Assembly: GCF_001274945.1 (NCBI RefSeq)
Contig: NZ_LILB01000005.1
Coordinates: 267,296 to 331,295 of the forward strand
Length of the DNA: 64,000 nt
Source: Viridibacillus arvi
GTDB taxonomy: Bacteria > Bacillota > Bacilli > Bacillales_A > Planococcaceae
Direction of reading: 5' to 3'
Shown one piece after another: positions 16,726 to 25,710 of this stretch (position 1 is the stretch's first letter; the number at the start of each line of letters is the position of its first letter). Position numbers and translations under genes: made by a program. The notes under the pieces were generated by a model. It saw nothing but the letters and a program-made list of their open reading frames with translations. It ran no database searches and was not told the DNA's origin.

Positions 16726-18195
16726 TTACATTTGAATCGTTTGAAGTTTCTTTTTATCAATTTTCCCTACATGTGTTTTTGGTAGTTCAGGGATAAAATA
16801 AATATTCCGAGGGATTTTATAACTACCTAGATGACTTCTACAAAGGTCTTGAATTTCTTTAACATTATTAAATGCATCATCAGATACGATAAAAGCCGTA
16901 ACGATTTCACCCCAGTGACAATCAGCAATTCCTATAACTGCGACCTCTTTCACCTTTGGATGAGTAATAATACATTGTTCCACCTCTTGAGGATAGACAT
17001 TTTCCCCCCCTGAAATAATCATTTCTTTTACTCGTCCTACGATATAAATATCTCCGTCCAGATCCATCTTCGCTAAATCACCAGTACGAAGCCATCCATT
17101 AATAATAGTTTTAGCTGTCTCTTGTGGATTCTTCCAATATTCGCTGAACATATGCTTTCCTTTAATATATAGTTCTCCTACTTCATCACGTCCGCATTCT
17201 CTACCATTCGGAGCTTGAATTTTAACTTCATTAAATTGCATACACTTTCCGACAGATCCTAGTTTTATTGCGGCCTCCTCTGGTTGAATAACAAAATTAT
17301 TGGGACCAGCTTCGGTTAATCCATAACCCTCTTTAAATGGTACTCCCTTTTGTAAGAAGGTTTTATGCACAGTGATGGGACAAGGAGCTCCACCTGATAA
17401 AAATACTTTTATACTAGGAAAACTTGTTTTCTTGAATTCTTCTGTATCAATCATAGATTGATACATTGTCGGGACAAATAACGAAATTGTTGTGCTGTAA
17501 GTATTCAATGACTGGATTGCTTCTTGGGGATTGAATTTATTTCCTATTACAACTGTACCTCCAGCCATTAATATCGGAATTGATAATGCATTCAAGCCTC
17601 CCGTATGAAATAATGGCATATAATTTAATGTGCAATCATCACTACTAATATTCCAACTAATAATAGTATTGAAGGCATTCCAATTTATCGCATCATATGA
17701 TAAGACTACACCCTTTGGCTTTCCAGTTGTCCCACCAGTATATATCATTAACCATGCGTCTTTCGAATTCCAATTATTTGTTGGTACATCGAAGTGCTCT
17801 GCTAAAATCTCTATTGTAATTGGGTATGCTTTCATATGTGGGTTATTAGCAATAAGCTTCATAAATTGATCTTCATATAGTATTAAGGCTGGTGTACAAT
17901 CGTCAAGAATATAGTCAAGTTCTGAATGACTTAATCTCCAGTTTAAGGGAACATAGATGTAACCACCGATGGCACATGCAAAAAGAATGGCAAATAGATC
18001 AATTCTATTTTCCGCAATCACGGCGACCCGATCACCTTTTTGTAGACTGCATTTTTTTAGAAACATAGCCCACTTTTTCACTTCATAGCCCAATTGTTTA
18101 TAGGACCAGCTTCTGTTGGTAGCAATATCAATCAACGATGTTTTTTGGGGGGTAATGGCAGCTCTTTTTAATATCCATGATTGCTCACTATGCAT
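16726..18195 (-). CDS. AMP-dependent acyl-CoA synthetase/ligase
   Basis: A 489-aa class I adenylate-forming enzyme that activates a carboxylic acid with ATP and normally passes it to CoA. Core motifs are the P-loop YTGGTTGKPKG (152-162), YGLTEAGPN, the hinge GRVKEMIISGGENVYPQEVE and the C-terminal VGKIDKKKL holding the catalytic Lys. It is the last gene of the nine-gene operon starting at livJ, 14 bases after an SDR gene. It lacks a signal peptide. The chain-length or aromatic preference cannot be read by eye. In context it probably activates the imported acid or a product of the KASIII/hydrolase pair. Confidence 0.93.
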   Translation of the reverse strand: MHSEQSWILKRAAITPQKTSLIDIATNRSWSYKQLGYEVKKWAMFLKKCSLQKGDRVAVIAENRIDLFAILFACAIGGYIYVPLNWRLSHSELDYILDDCTPALILYEDQFMKLIANNPHMKAYPITIEILAEHFDVPTNNWNSKDAWLMIYTGGTTGKPKGVVLSYDAINWNAFNTIISWNISSDDCTLNYMPLFHTGGLNALSIPILMAGGTVVIGNKFNPQEAIQSLNTYSTTISLFVPTMYQSMIDTEEFKKTSFPSIKVFLSGGAPCPITVHKTFLQKGVPFKEGYGLTEAGPNNFVIQPEEAAIKLGSVGKCMQFNEVKIQAPNGRECGRDEVGELYIKGKHMFSEYWKNPQETAKTIINGWLRTGDLAKMDLDGDIYIVGRVKEMIISGGENVYPQEVEQCIITHPKVKEVAVIGIADCHWGEIVTAFIVSDDAFNNVKEIQDLCRSHLGSYKIPRNIYFIPELPKTHVGKIDKKKLQTIQM

Positions 18196-18208
18196 AACTT
18201 CTCCCCCC

Positions 18209-18949
18209 TTACATCATAATTCCACCATCAACCTGTAATACATGGCCTGTAATATAGCTTGCTTCTTCTGAAGCTAAAAATAGGTAAGCATTGGCAATAT
18301 CTTCTGGAGCCGCTAAACGTTGTAAAGAAACGATGGATTCCATTTTCTCTAATACTTTAGATGGCATTTTTTCAACCATTGGTGTTCTAGTAAAACCTGG
18401 TGCAACTGCATTGACATTAATTCCTTTTCTACCTAGTTCTTTTGCCCAAGTTTTAGTCATCCCAACAATAGCTGCTTTTGTAGCTGCATAATTTGTTTGA
18501 CCAACATTGCCGTAGACACCGCTGACAGATGATGTGTTGATAATTTTCCCATAGCCTTGTGCTACCATAGATGGCGTAACTGCTTGAGTACAATTGAAAA
18601 CACCTTTTAAATTTACATCGATTACTTGATCAAACTGTTCTTCCGTCATTTTTGAAAGCATTGCATCATTTGTAATACCCGCATTATTTACTAAAATATC
18701 AATCTTATTATATTTGTTAATCACTTTTGTAATTACATTATTGACACTCTCACGTTTAGTTACATTGATAGGATAGAAAGCTACATCATAGTCATCTTCA
18801 AGGTATTTCGCTTCAACTTTATATCCGGCTTCTTCGTTGTAATCCGCAATAATAACTATTGCTCCTTCTTCTGCAAATCGTTTTACTGCTGCTAAACCAA
18901 TTCCACTAGCTCCACCCGTAATCATTGCCACTTTATTTTGTAATCTCAT
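18209..18949 (-). CDS. SDR family oxidoreductase, FabG-like
   Basis: A classical SDR of about 246 aa: TGGASGIG near residue 11, NNAGITND, and SSVSG...YAATK as the Ser-Tyr-Lys catalytic set. The sequence is very close to 3-oxoacyl-ACP/CoA reductases of the FabG type. The start is ATG 18949, behind GGAGGAATTGGA. The longer frame to 18979 overlaps the upstream hydrolase gene. In context it would reduce a 3-keto acyl group or oxidise a 3-hydroxy acyl group. Confidence 0.92.
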   Translation of the reverse strand: MRLQNKVAMITGGASGIGLAAVKRFAEEGAIVIIADYNEEAGYKVEAKYLEDDYDVAFYPINVTKRESVNNVITKVINKYNKIDILVNNAGITNDAMLSKMTEEQFDQVIDVNLKGVFNCTQAVTPSMVAQGYGKIINTSSVSGVYGNVGQTNYAATKAAIVGMTKTWAKELGRKGINVNAVAPGFTRTPMVEKMPSKVLEKMESIVSLQRLAAPEDIANAYLFLASEEASYITGHVLQVDGGIMM

Positions 18950-18962
18950 TCCAATTCCTCCA

Positions 18963-19859
18963 TTATATAAATAGTTCAATCTGATTAACTAGTTGTGTTA
19001 AATCATCTATTAATGGTGAATGACCACTGTCGCTCAGTTTTACTACTTTTGCACGTCCCTCAAAATCTTCTATTATCTCTTTTGTCATAGTCTCAGGTAC
19101 TACGTAATCACGATCACCATAAATAATTAGTGTAGGTATTTGGATTTTCGCTACTTCGTTTTGTCCATGACTTACTTCATTCTTCTTAGAACTAATATTG
19201 AAAGTATTTAACACATGATATACATCTGCAAGATTACGCTGTGTCAACATATCATCTATATAGGCTTCATACTGCAGTTCTGATGGTTGCTTATGCGTAT
19301 AAATAAGCGCATTCCAAACTGCTTTTAATCCCTCACGATTCCCACTATCATATAAATTTTGCATAGGTACAGTTTTTACAGAATCTTTTTCAACTTCTTC
19401 TAGAGTAAGTAATCTCTTTAATAGATTAGGTGAACCATCCGGATTCGACGCATAAAATGCATAACCTCTTGTTGAAGCGGAAGCAAGTAGGACTAATTTA
19501 TGACATAATCCGAGATAATCTGCACAAAATTGCATTGCAACAGCGCCCCCAGTAGACCAACCTACTAAAGTAAAATCTTTTAACCCGAGAGCATCTACCC
19601 ATAGCTTTAAGTCTTCGCTAAAGTCACGAATATGTGACACTCGTTTATGATAAGATGATTGACCGAATCCTCTTAAATCTGGTGATAGAATTGTAAATCG
19701 TCCATCAAGTTCTTCCATTAGTACATCCCAATGTTTTGAAGATGTCATATTGCCGTGAACAAGAATTATAAGCTCATCTCCACCAGCTCTTTCACGATAA
19801 GCTATCGTTTCTCCGTTAGATAACAGCACTTTTTTTAATACGTCTTGTTGCAATGTCAT
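18963..19859 (-). CDS. Alpha/beta hydrolase
   Basis: A 298-aa alpha/beta hydrolase with oxyanion motif HGNMTS (35-40), nucleophile Ser102 in GWSTGG, probable acid Asp251 in YGDRDYVV, and His280 in DSGHSPL. The triad is complete, so it should act as an esterase, thioesterase or C-C hydrolase. It is not a haloalkane dehalogenase-like OleB, which would have Asp as nucleophile. Its start overlaps the stop of the KASIII-like gene (ATGA). It is the middle of a run of four enzyme genes following the Liv-type transporter. Confidence 0.9.
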   Translation of the reverse strand: MTLQQDVLKKVLLSNGETIAYRERAGGDELIILVHGNMTSSKHWDVLMEELDGRFTILSPDLRGFGQSSYHKRVSHIRDFSEDLKLWVDALGLKDFTLVGWSTGGAVAMQFCADYLGLCHKLVLLASASTRGYAFYASNPDGSPNLLKRLLTLEEVEKDSVKTVPMQNLYDSGNREGLKAVWNALIYTHKQPSELQYEAYIDDMLTQRNLADVYHVLNTFNISSKKNEVSHGQNEVAKIQIPTLIIYGDRDYVVPETMTKEIIEDFEGRAKVVKLSDSGHSPLIDDLTQLVNQIELFI

Positions 19860-20881
19860 ACAATCTCCTCCTCATGAGTTCCCCATTGAATTGTTACTGC
19901 CCCCCATGCATAACCAATACCTGCGCTAACAAGCGTGATAATATCTCCGTTTTTTATTATCCCTTTTTCTAAAGCTAACTCTAATGATAAAATTTGATCA
20001 ATCTGACCAATATGTCCGTAATGTGATAAATAAATTGACTGTGATTCGTCTAGCCCTAGTGAATGAAGTACATAATCATGTGCTGACTTTTTCATATGAA
20101 GCATAGCAATATAATCCAATTGAGATTCGTCATATCCACTCTTCGATAAAGATTGGCGGATTACCTTTAAAAAGTTACTCAATGACTTTTGCTCAAGACG
20201 TGTCTTCATGCCTTCAGGATCTAGCACATCTAATTTATATGCACCTGCTTGTAGTAATTCAGGGGTCAATGGTTTCTTTGTTCCACCAACCGGTACAACA
20301 ACATCTTCTGAAAATGATCCGTCCGTTATCAAATCACTTTCAAGAACGATATTTTCTTTCACATCTTTTTGTAGAATCATAGCTCCTCCGCCAGCGCCTA
20401 AGTTATACATGAAACGTGTTCGATCATTTGTATAATCGATGAAATCATGATTTCTATATCCTCCTGCAAGTAAGATAGTACGAACATCTTCATTAGCTAG
20501 CATTAAGCTTTTTGCAACTTTCATCGCCATTATCGTCGTTCCACATCGAAGCTGTACATCGAATGACCATGCATTTAAAGCACCAATTTCTTCTTGGATT
20601 TTAATAGCTGCTGTCCACAGTGGATATTCTTTATGCTCCTCACCGATATAAATAATGACATCAATATCTCGAGGGGATAAATTTGTCTTTTCTAAGGCTC
20701 TTTTGGCAGCCCAAACTGCCATTTGCACTGTATGATCTTCGTGTCCAGCAATCGTCTTTTCAATAATCCCCAATTTTGTTTTAACAATATCAACTGGAAT
20801 ATTCGATTTTTGACTAATCTCTTCAAAGGTCATACGATTTTTAGGTAAATAGATTCCGGTACTTACAATCCCTATATTCAT
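19856..20881 (-). CDS. KASIII-like condensing enzyme (thiolase superfamily)
   Basis: A 341-aa protein with the FabH/KASIII fold. The catalytic Cys113 is in QLRCGTTIMA and His262 is in LHMKKSAHDY. The third catalytic position, an Asn in FabH (usually within NRYGNTSAAS), reads SHYGHIGQID here, so His290 replaces Asn. The GAGGGAMILQ strand and the C-terminal SAGIGYAWGA are typical of the family. The operon position, overlapping livM by 4 bases, and catabolite control argue against a role in bulk fatty acid synthesis. It could condense or cleave a specific beta-keto acyl compound. Fold assignment is firm, reaction unknown. Confidence 0.88.
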   Translation of the reverse strand: MNIGIVSTGIYLPKNRMTFEEISQKSNIPVDIVKTKLGIIEKTIAGHEDHTVQMAVWAAKRALEKTNLSPRDIDVIIYIGEEHKEYPLWTAAIKIQEEIGALNAWSFDVQLRCGTTIMAMKVAKSLMLANEDVRTILLAGGYRNHDFIDYTNDRTRFMYNLGAGGGAMILQKDVKENIVLESDLITDGSFSEDVVVPVGGTKKPLTPELLQAGAYKLDVLDPEGMKTRLEQKSLSNFLKVIRQSLSKSGYDESQLDYIAMLHMKKSAHDYVLHSLGLDESQSIYLSHYGHIGQIDQILSLELALEKGIIKNGDIITLVSAGIGYAWGAVTIQWGTHEEEIV

Positions 20882-21909
20882 TCAAATCGCTCCTTATCTT
20901 TGACCAAAGGTACAGATTGCGTAGGCAGTTGGGGTTTGGCTTTCTTCGATTTCCAAGTCAAATATTTCACATATACAGTACCAACAATGCCTTTTGGGAA
21001 GAAGATGACTGCTAAAATATAGAGCATCCCAAAGAAGATAATCCAGCGTTCAAAAATTGGATAGTCATTAGCTAAACCTGATAGATAATGTTGAGCAGTT
21101 TCAATCACTAGACTGCCAACAATTGGCCCGATAAGTGTGCCAACACCACCAATTATCGTCATTAACAATGCATCTAATGTTATATCCATTGACATTACAC
21201 TTGTATTGACGAAGCGGAGAGATATTGCATAGAGTGATCCTGATAGACTAGCAACAACACCAGCTACAACTGAAGCCGTCACCTTATAGTGTAATGTTCT
21301 AAATCCTAGTGATCGTGTCCTTTGTTCGTTTTCACGAACTGCAATTAGTACTTTTCCTAATGGAGAATTTACAAATCGCCTAAGTACAAGGAATACGACA
21401 ACAAGACAGACTAAGACGAAGAAATAAAAGATAACACGATCTCTGAATACATCCGGAGCTCTGAAAGTAAAGCCGTCATTCCCTTTCGTAACAGTACGCC
21501 ATTTCTCCGCTACAACTAAAAACAAACCTGAAATCGCCAATGTCAACATGGCAAAGAAATGGCTCTTTAAACGCAGTGTCAGGAGCCCAACTAGGAAACT
21601 AACAATACCAGCAAAAATCATACCTACAATAATCGAAATGAGGAAAATCATCATAGTATTGTTATAAGTACTAAGTAAAATGGCCGTTGTATAAGCGCCT
21701 ATTCCAAAAAACATAGCATGCCCAAACGACACAATTCCTGTATAACCGAGTAAAATATCATAACTCATGGCTAATATACTGAAAATAAATATTTGGGTCA
21801 TTAGTATCGTTAACGTTCTAGAATCTGCAACATAGGGAAAGAAAATGAGTGCTATTATAATTATCAAAAATGTCAAATTTTTAAGAGAAAAGTATTTTTC
21901 ATGTCTCAT
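20878..21909 (-). CDS. livM: Branched-chain amino acid-type ABC permease, LivM-like
   Basis: A 343-aa permease with eight to nine hydrophobic segments. The motif YTGIVSFGHAMFFGIGAYTT near residue 55 and GGVGTLIGPIVGSL near residue 250 are hallmarks of LivM. It forms the channel with LivH. Its last bases overlap the start of the KASIII-like gene, tying transport to the downstream enzymes. Members of this class import branched-chain amino acids but also aromatic and other organic acids, so the name does not fix the substrate. Confidence 0.92.
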   Translation of the reverse strand: MRHEKYFSLKNLTFLIIIIALIFFPYVADSRTLTILMTQIFIFSILAMSYDILLGYTGIVSFGHAMFFGIGAYTTAILLSTYNNTMMIFLISIIVGMIFAGIVSFLVGLLTLRLKSHFFAMLTLAISGLFLVVAEKWRTVTKGNDGFTFRAPDVFRDRVIFYFFVLVCLVVVFLVLRRFVNSPLGKVLIAVRENEQRTRSLGFRTLHYKVTASVVAGVVASLSGSLYAISLRFVNTSVMSMDITLDALLMTIIGGVGTLIGPIVGSLVIETAQHYLSGLANDYPIFERWIIFFGMLYILAVIFFPKGIVGTVYVKYLTWKSKKAKPQLPTQSVPLVKDKERFE

Positions 21910-21911
21910 TT

Positions 21912-22778
21912 TTAGCCCTCCTTCGCATTTGTGAATAAGCCTTGTGGACGGAAGATTAATACAATAGCCATCAAAATCATATTGACCGCTAATGATAAAT
22001 ATGGAACATAGTACGCCATGAAACTACCCGCAAGCCCCACTAAAATTGCTGCCATTAATGAACCAGAGAAACTTCCCATCCCACCTATTACTACTACGAT
22101 AAATCCTAAAATGGCATATTCCATTCCCATCTCTGCGTATATTACGCCCGAGTACGGAGCCATAAGCATTCCGCCGAATGCTGCCATTGCTGAACCGGTC
22201 ATGAAAACGAATAAAAAAACACGTTTAATATTAATACCCAATACTTGCACCATTTCTTTATCCATCACACCAGCACGTACGATTAAACCGATTTTTGTTT
22301 TCTTTAATACATATTGGAATATTCCGAAAATAACAAGCCCAATAACGATAATAAAAATACGATATTTAATCACAATTACTTCACCGATTTCCCAGCTACC
22401 TGCTAAATATGAAGGAACATCTACAGGAATACTATTAGGTCCAAAAACAACCTTAATACATTCTGATAGTACTAACATAAATCCAAGCGTTATTAAAATT
22501 TGTTGTACATGATTGCCATATACGGGTGTGATGATTAATTTTTCCGTGATCCACCCTAGGACAAACCCTGTTACAATCGCACCAAGTATTCCGACTATAA
22601 AACTGCCTGACCATGTATAAACGAAGATTCCAGAATAAGCTCCCCAAACAAAAAGTCCCCCATGGGCAAAGTTCAAGACGTCCATTAATCCGAAAATAAG
22701 TGTCAATCCAGCCGCTAATAAAAAAATCAACATACCTGTGGCTAAACCATTTATAAATAAACTGATAAATAAATCCAT
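21912..22778 (-). CDS. livH: Branched-chain amino acid-type ABC permease, LivH-like
   Basis: A 288-aa permease. Family marks are LTLIFGLMDVLNFAHGGLFV near residue 26 and IGGMGSFSGSLMAAILVGL near residue 230. It has about eight membrane segments, lies two bases before livM, and starts at an ATG behind AGGGGGAA. Confidence 0.92.
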   Translation of the reverse strand: MDLFISLFINGLATGMLIFLLAAGLTLIFGLMDVLNFAHGGLFVWGAYSGIFVYTWSGSFIVGILGAIVTGFVLGWITEKLIITPVYGNHVQQILITLGFMLVLSECIKVVFGPNSIPVDVPSYLAGSWEIGEVIVIKYRIFIIVIGLVIFGIFQYVLKKTKIGLIVRAGVMDKEMVQVLGINIKRVFLFVFMTGSAMAAFGGMLMAPYSGVIYAEMGMEYAILGFIVVVIGGMGSFSGSLMAAILVGLAGSFMAYYVPYLSLAVNMILMAIVLIFRPQGLFTNAKEG

Positions 22779-22790
22779 ACTCGATTCCCC

Positions 22791-23501
22791 CTAACCAATT
22801 CCTAAGTATTTCCGTTTCAATTCTTCATCTCCAATCAATTCAGCCATAGATCCTGAATGAACAGTTTTTCCATCATCTATTAATGTATAGGTATCACCAA
22901 TCCGACTGGCCATAATAAAATTTTGTTCAACAAGAATAATCGTTGTTTTCTTTTTCATTTCTGTAATAGCTTCCATTACTTTTTCTACAACGATTGGAGC
23001 TAATCCCTTTGAAGGCTCATCTATCAATAAGAGTTTACTGTCATTTACAAAAGCTCTTGCCATAGACAGCATTTGCTTCTGCCCCCCAGATAAATGCCCC
23101 CCAGCCTTTTTCCAAAACTTTTTCAAATCGGGAAATAACTCTAATATATATGCCTGTTTTTCATATACTTCATCTGTCTCTTTACGGATTGCAACTTTCA
23201 TATTTTCTTCCACTGTTAAGTCCTTAAAAATACCTTGATCTTCTGGAACATAACCAATACCTAGATTGGCAATATCATAAGGCTTTCGTTTTGTAATGTC
23301 TTGCCCATCATAAATAACTTTTCCGTGGGAAGCAGGTGTCAAACCCATTATGGTTTTTAATGTAGTTGTTTTACCCGCTCCATTTCTACCAAGCAATACC
23401 GATACTTCCCCTTCTATTGCTTCAAATTGAATCCCTTGTAAAATATGATATTGTCCAATATGTGTTTGAAGCTGATCAAGGTTTAATAAGCTGTTCATCA
23501 T
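22791..23501 (-). CDS. livF: Branched-chain amino acid-type ABC ATPase, LivF-like
   Basis: A 236-aa ATPase: Walker A GRNGAGKTT (about 38-46), signature SGGQKQM, Walker B LLLIDEPSKGLAP, which is diagnostic of LivF, and an EQN H-loop in place of His, also normal for LivF. It overlaps livG by 26 bases in another frame. Confidence 0.93.
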   Translation of the reverse strand: MMNSLLNLDQLQTHIGQYHILQGIQFEAIEGEVSVLLGRNGAGKTTTLKTIMGLTPASHGKVIYDGQDITKRKPYDIANLGIGYVPEDQGIFKDLTVEENMKVAIRKETDEVYEKQAYILELFPDLKKFWKKAGGHLSGGQKQMLSMARAFVNDSKLLLIDEPSKGLAPIVVEKVMEAITEMKKKTTIILVEQNFIMASRIGDTYTLIDDGKTVHSGSMAELIGDEELKRKYLGIG

Positions 23502-24249
23502 ATAGCCCTCCTAAATACGCGTTTTGTACGGTTTCATTGTCCATAATTTCTGAAGGCGTTCCATCTGCTAAAAGCTTCCCATTAAAGAGCACCATGATTG
23601 AATCTGAAAGATCTAAAATCATATCCATCTTATGCTCAATGAGCAGTATGGTTTTGTCTCCTTGTTCTTTTATTGAACGTATTACCTCTAAGATAGCCGG
23701 TACTTCCTCTAAAGACATACCAGCAGTTGGTTCATCCAATAGTAAAATTTCAGTATTTAGAGCTAGTAACATTGCAATTTCTAGTTTACGTTTTTCACCA
23801 TGAGATAGTTGACTTGCAACTGCATTCACTTTGTTATCTAGCAATACTTGACCCAATATTTCTACTGCTTCGTTGGTAATCGATTTATACTGCAAATAGT
23901 GTTTATAAAAATTAAACCTTACCTTTTCACGAGATTGCACTGCAAGTCTAACATTCTCCAAGACTGTAAGATTTGGAAAGACATTTGTGATTTGAAAAGA
24001 GCGACCAAGTCCTTTTCGTGTACGTTCGATAGACGAATCATCTGCTAACGATTCCCCTTTCAAAAAAATTTCTCCCTCTGTTGGTTTCAATTCACCACTT
24101 AGTAGGTTGAAAAAAGTAGTCTTTCCTGCACCATTTGGACCAATAATAGATTTGAAATGCTTGGCCTGCATTTGAAAATTCACGCCATCAACTGCACGAT
24201 GCCCCCCAAATTGAATACTTAAATTTTCTGTCCTAATGATAGGTTCCAT
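23476..24249 (-). CDS. livG: Branched-chain amino acid-type ABC ATPase, LivG-like
   Basis: An ATPase of about 257 aa: Walker A GPNGAGKTT, LivG-specific RTFQ-like segment (GLGRSFQITNVFPNLTVLEN), signature SHGEKR, Walker B ILLLDEPTAGMS and H-loop IEHKMD. The start is ATG 24249, seven bases from AGGAGG. The ATG at 24255 is too close to that site. Confidence 0.92.
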   Translation of the reverse strand: MEPIIRTENLSIQFGGHRAVDGVNFQMQAKHFKSIIGPNGAGKTTFFNLLSGELKPTEGEIFLKGESLADDSSIERTRKGLGRSFQITNVFPNLTVLENVRLAVQSREKVRFNFYKHYLQYKSITNEAVEILGQVLLDNKVNAVASQLSHGEKRKLEIAMLLALNTEILLLDEPTAGMSLEEVPAILEVIRSIKEQGDKTILLIEHKMDMILDLSDSIMVLFNGKLLADGTPSEIMDNETVQNAYLGGLYDEQLIKP

Positions 24250-24269
24250 CCTCATTCCTCCTAAGTCTA

Positions 24270-24311
24270 GCTCTCTTAAAAACTTCTTATGTAAAAAGTT
24301 TTTAAGAGAGC
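24270..24311 (-). promoter_or_regulatory. Intercistronic stem-loop between livJ and livG
   Basis: A perfect 16-bp inverted repeat (24270-24285 with 24296-24311). On the minus strand it is not followed by a T run, so it is more likely a stabilising 3' structure for livJ mRNA or a partial attenuator than a full terminator. That fits the usual need for excess binding protein. Confidence 0.7.
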
Positions 24312-24347
24312 CAGGCCAAATTTATGGTCTGAACTCTCGTCGTATAT

Positions 24348-25568
24348 TTATTTTTTATTTTGAATTGGCGGAGCTGTTTCGTCAGGTGTTAGTTCACGAA
24401 TTAATACCGGAACAGGGTAGTCAACACCTTTTTGTTCTTCAAGTTTAATAGAATACATAGGTTGTAATGCTTGGTGATCCTCTTTACGGAACGTCATTTT
24501 TCCTTTCGGTGTCTCAAAAGACATACCTTCCATTAATGGAATAAGCGTATTACCATCTGCATTACCATCTGATTTTTTTAACGCCTCAACAATAGATACA
24601 GCAGATGAAAACCCACCTGGTGTAAATAAGTCTGGCACTTCATTGTTAAAACGTTTTTTATGCTCTTCTACTAACCAATCATTCACTTTGTTTTTTGGTA
24701 ATGTATGATAATATACTGAGAATCCTTCCATGCCTACAAGGGGCTTCATCAATTGAAGAGCGGCAATATCAGGTGCACCTGTCGAAATTTTTATACCTTT
24801 TTCTGTTAACTTAAGATCTGCAATTTGATTCCAAGGTGAATTTGTACCAGCCCATACAACAAATAGATATTCAGGTTTTGCCTTCACAACTTTCTGTAAG
24901 TTAGATGTGAAATCTGTTGCAGCTGGATCAGCATATTCTTCTAAAACAACTTCTGCTCCTAACTTTTCTGCAGCTGCTTTAAAAGCCTTAACTCCATCCC
25001 AACCGAAAGAATAATCCGGTGCAAATGTTGCAATTTTTGTTCCTTTTTTAGCAATCGCCGCTGCTGCTGCATAAGCGTCTTGAGAAGAATTTCTTGCTGT
25101 ACGGAAGATAAATGGGTTGAACTCAGCGCCAGTAATACTATCTGCAACAGCTGGTTCTACAATCATAATTTTCTCGTATTCTTCAGCTAGTGGTAAGACA
25201 GCTAATGTATCTCCAGAACTAGATGAACCTACTAAGAAATCTACCCCATCATCTTCTAATAACTTTGTTGCTTTTTGCACTGCTACTTCTGGTTTAGTTT
25301 CAGTATCCTCCCAAACAACTTCAATTTTCTTACCTGCAACTTCCATCTTGCCATTTGTTGCATAATCTAGCCCTAGTTCAAAGCCTTGTTTTGTTTGTTT
25401 TCCATAAGACTCTAATGCACCAGATAAAGAGGCCAATACACCAACTTTAATTGTCCCTCCTTCTTTTTCATCCTTTTCCGAAGAGGATCCACTTGTTTTT
25501 TTGTCACTTCCACATGCAGCGAGTAAAAGCGTTACTGCTACTAATAGAATCGCCAACCATTTTTTCAT
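24348..25568 (-). CDS. livJ: Branched-chain amino acid-type ABC substrate-binding lipoprotein, LivJ-like
   Basis: A 406-aa lipoprotein of the periplasmic-binding-protein type I family. Lipobox is LAAC (Cys19). A low-complexity Ser/Lys/Glu linker follows, then the mature domain beginning TIKVGVLASLSGALESYGKQ. It captures the substrate for LivHMGF. It is the first gene of the operon. A cre-like box and tandem 11-bp repeats precede it. The mature domain resembles proteins annotated for branched-chain amino acids or for aromatic and other acids. The enzyme genes downstream favour an acid or amide substrate. Confidence 0.92.
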   Translation of the reverse strand: MKKWLAILLVAVTLLLAACGSDKKTSGSSSEKDEKEGGTIKVGVLASLSGALESYGKQTKQGFELGLDYATNGKMEVAGKKIEVVWEDTETKPEVAVQKATKLLEDDGVDFLVGSSSSGDTLAVLPLAEEYEKIMIVEPAVADSITGAEFNPFIFRTARNSSQDAYAAAAAIAKKGTKIATFAPDYSFGWDGVKAFKAAAEKLGAEVVLEEYADPAATDFTSNLQKVVKAKPEYLFVVWAGTNSPWNQIADLKLTEKGIKISTGAPDIAALQLMKPLVGMEGFSVYYHTLPKNKVNDWLVEEHKKRFNNEVPDLFTPGGFSSAVSIVEALKKSDGNADGNTLIPLMEGMSFETPKGKMTFRKEDHQALQPMYSIKLEEQKGVDYPVPVLIRELTPDETAPPIQNKK

Positions 25569-25590
25569 TTAAATACCTCCCTCTTATTTT

Positions 25591-25604
25591 TTAAAGCGCT
25601 TTCA
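25591..25604 (-). promoter_or_regulatory. cre-like site upstream of livJ
   Basis: The minus strand reads TGAAAGCGCTTTAA, matching the CcpA operator consensus TGWAANCGNTNWCA at all but one of its fixed bases. It lies 23-36 bases upstream of the livJ start, a position suited to roadblock or promoter repression. This predicts carbon catabolite repression of the operon. Confidence 0.7.
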
Positions 25605-25632
25605 TCTTGCTGTAGAAGTATCATAACTAATC

Positions 25633-25654
25633 CTAGTTACAAATTAGTTACAAA
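25633..25654 (-). promoter_or_regulatory. Tandem 11-bp direct repeats, candidate activator operator
   Basis: The minus strand carries TTTGTAACTAA followed directly by TTTGTAACTAG. The adjacent TAACTA-GGAT-TAGTTA (25639-25624) adds an inverted half site. Direct repeats at 11-base (one helical turn) spacing are the known operator form for SARP/BTAD-type winged-helix activators, and such a regulator gene lies nearby (26832-30026). Confidence 0.55.
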
Positions 25655-25710
25655 GAAAAAGGACCCTACGTTTTCACAGAGGGCACTGAAAAGTCCCTAA
25701 AAGAATTTTA

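Noticed and set aside
16726-20881. Direct identification of the operon enzymes as OleABCD
   Set aside because: The hydrolase has a Ser rather than Asp nucleophile, the SDR is the short FabG type and the ligase is shorter than OleC, so only the family set matches.
22018-22512. 164-aa plus-strand frame
   Set aside because: Antisense to livH; its Ile/Pro/Thr-rich sequence is the usual mirror of a membrane protein gene.
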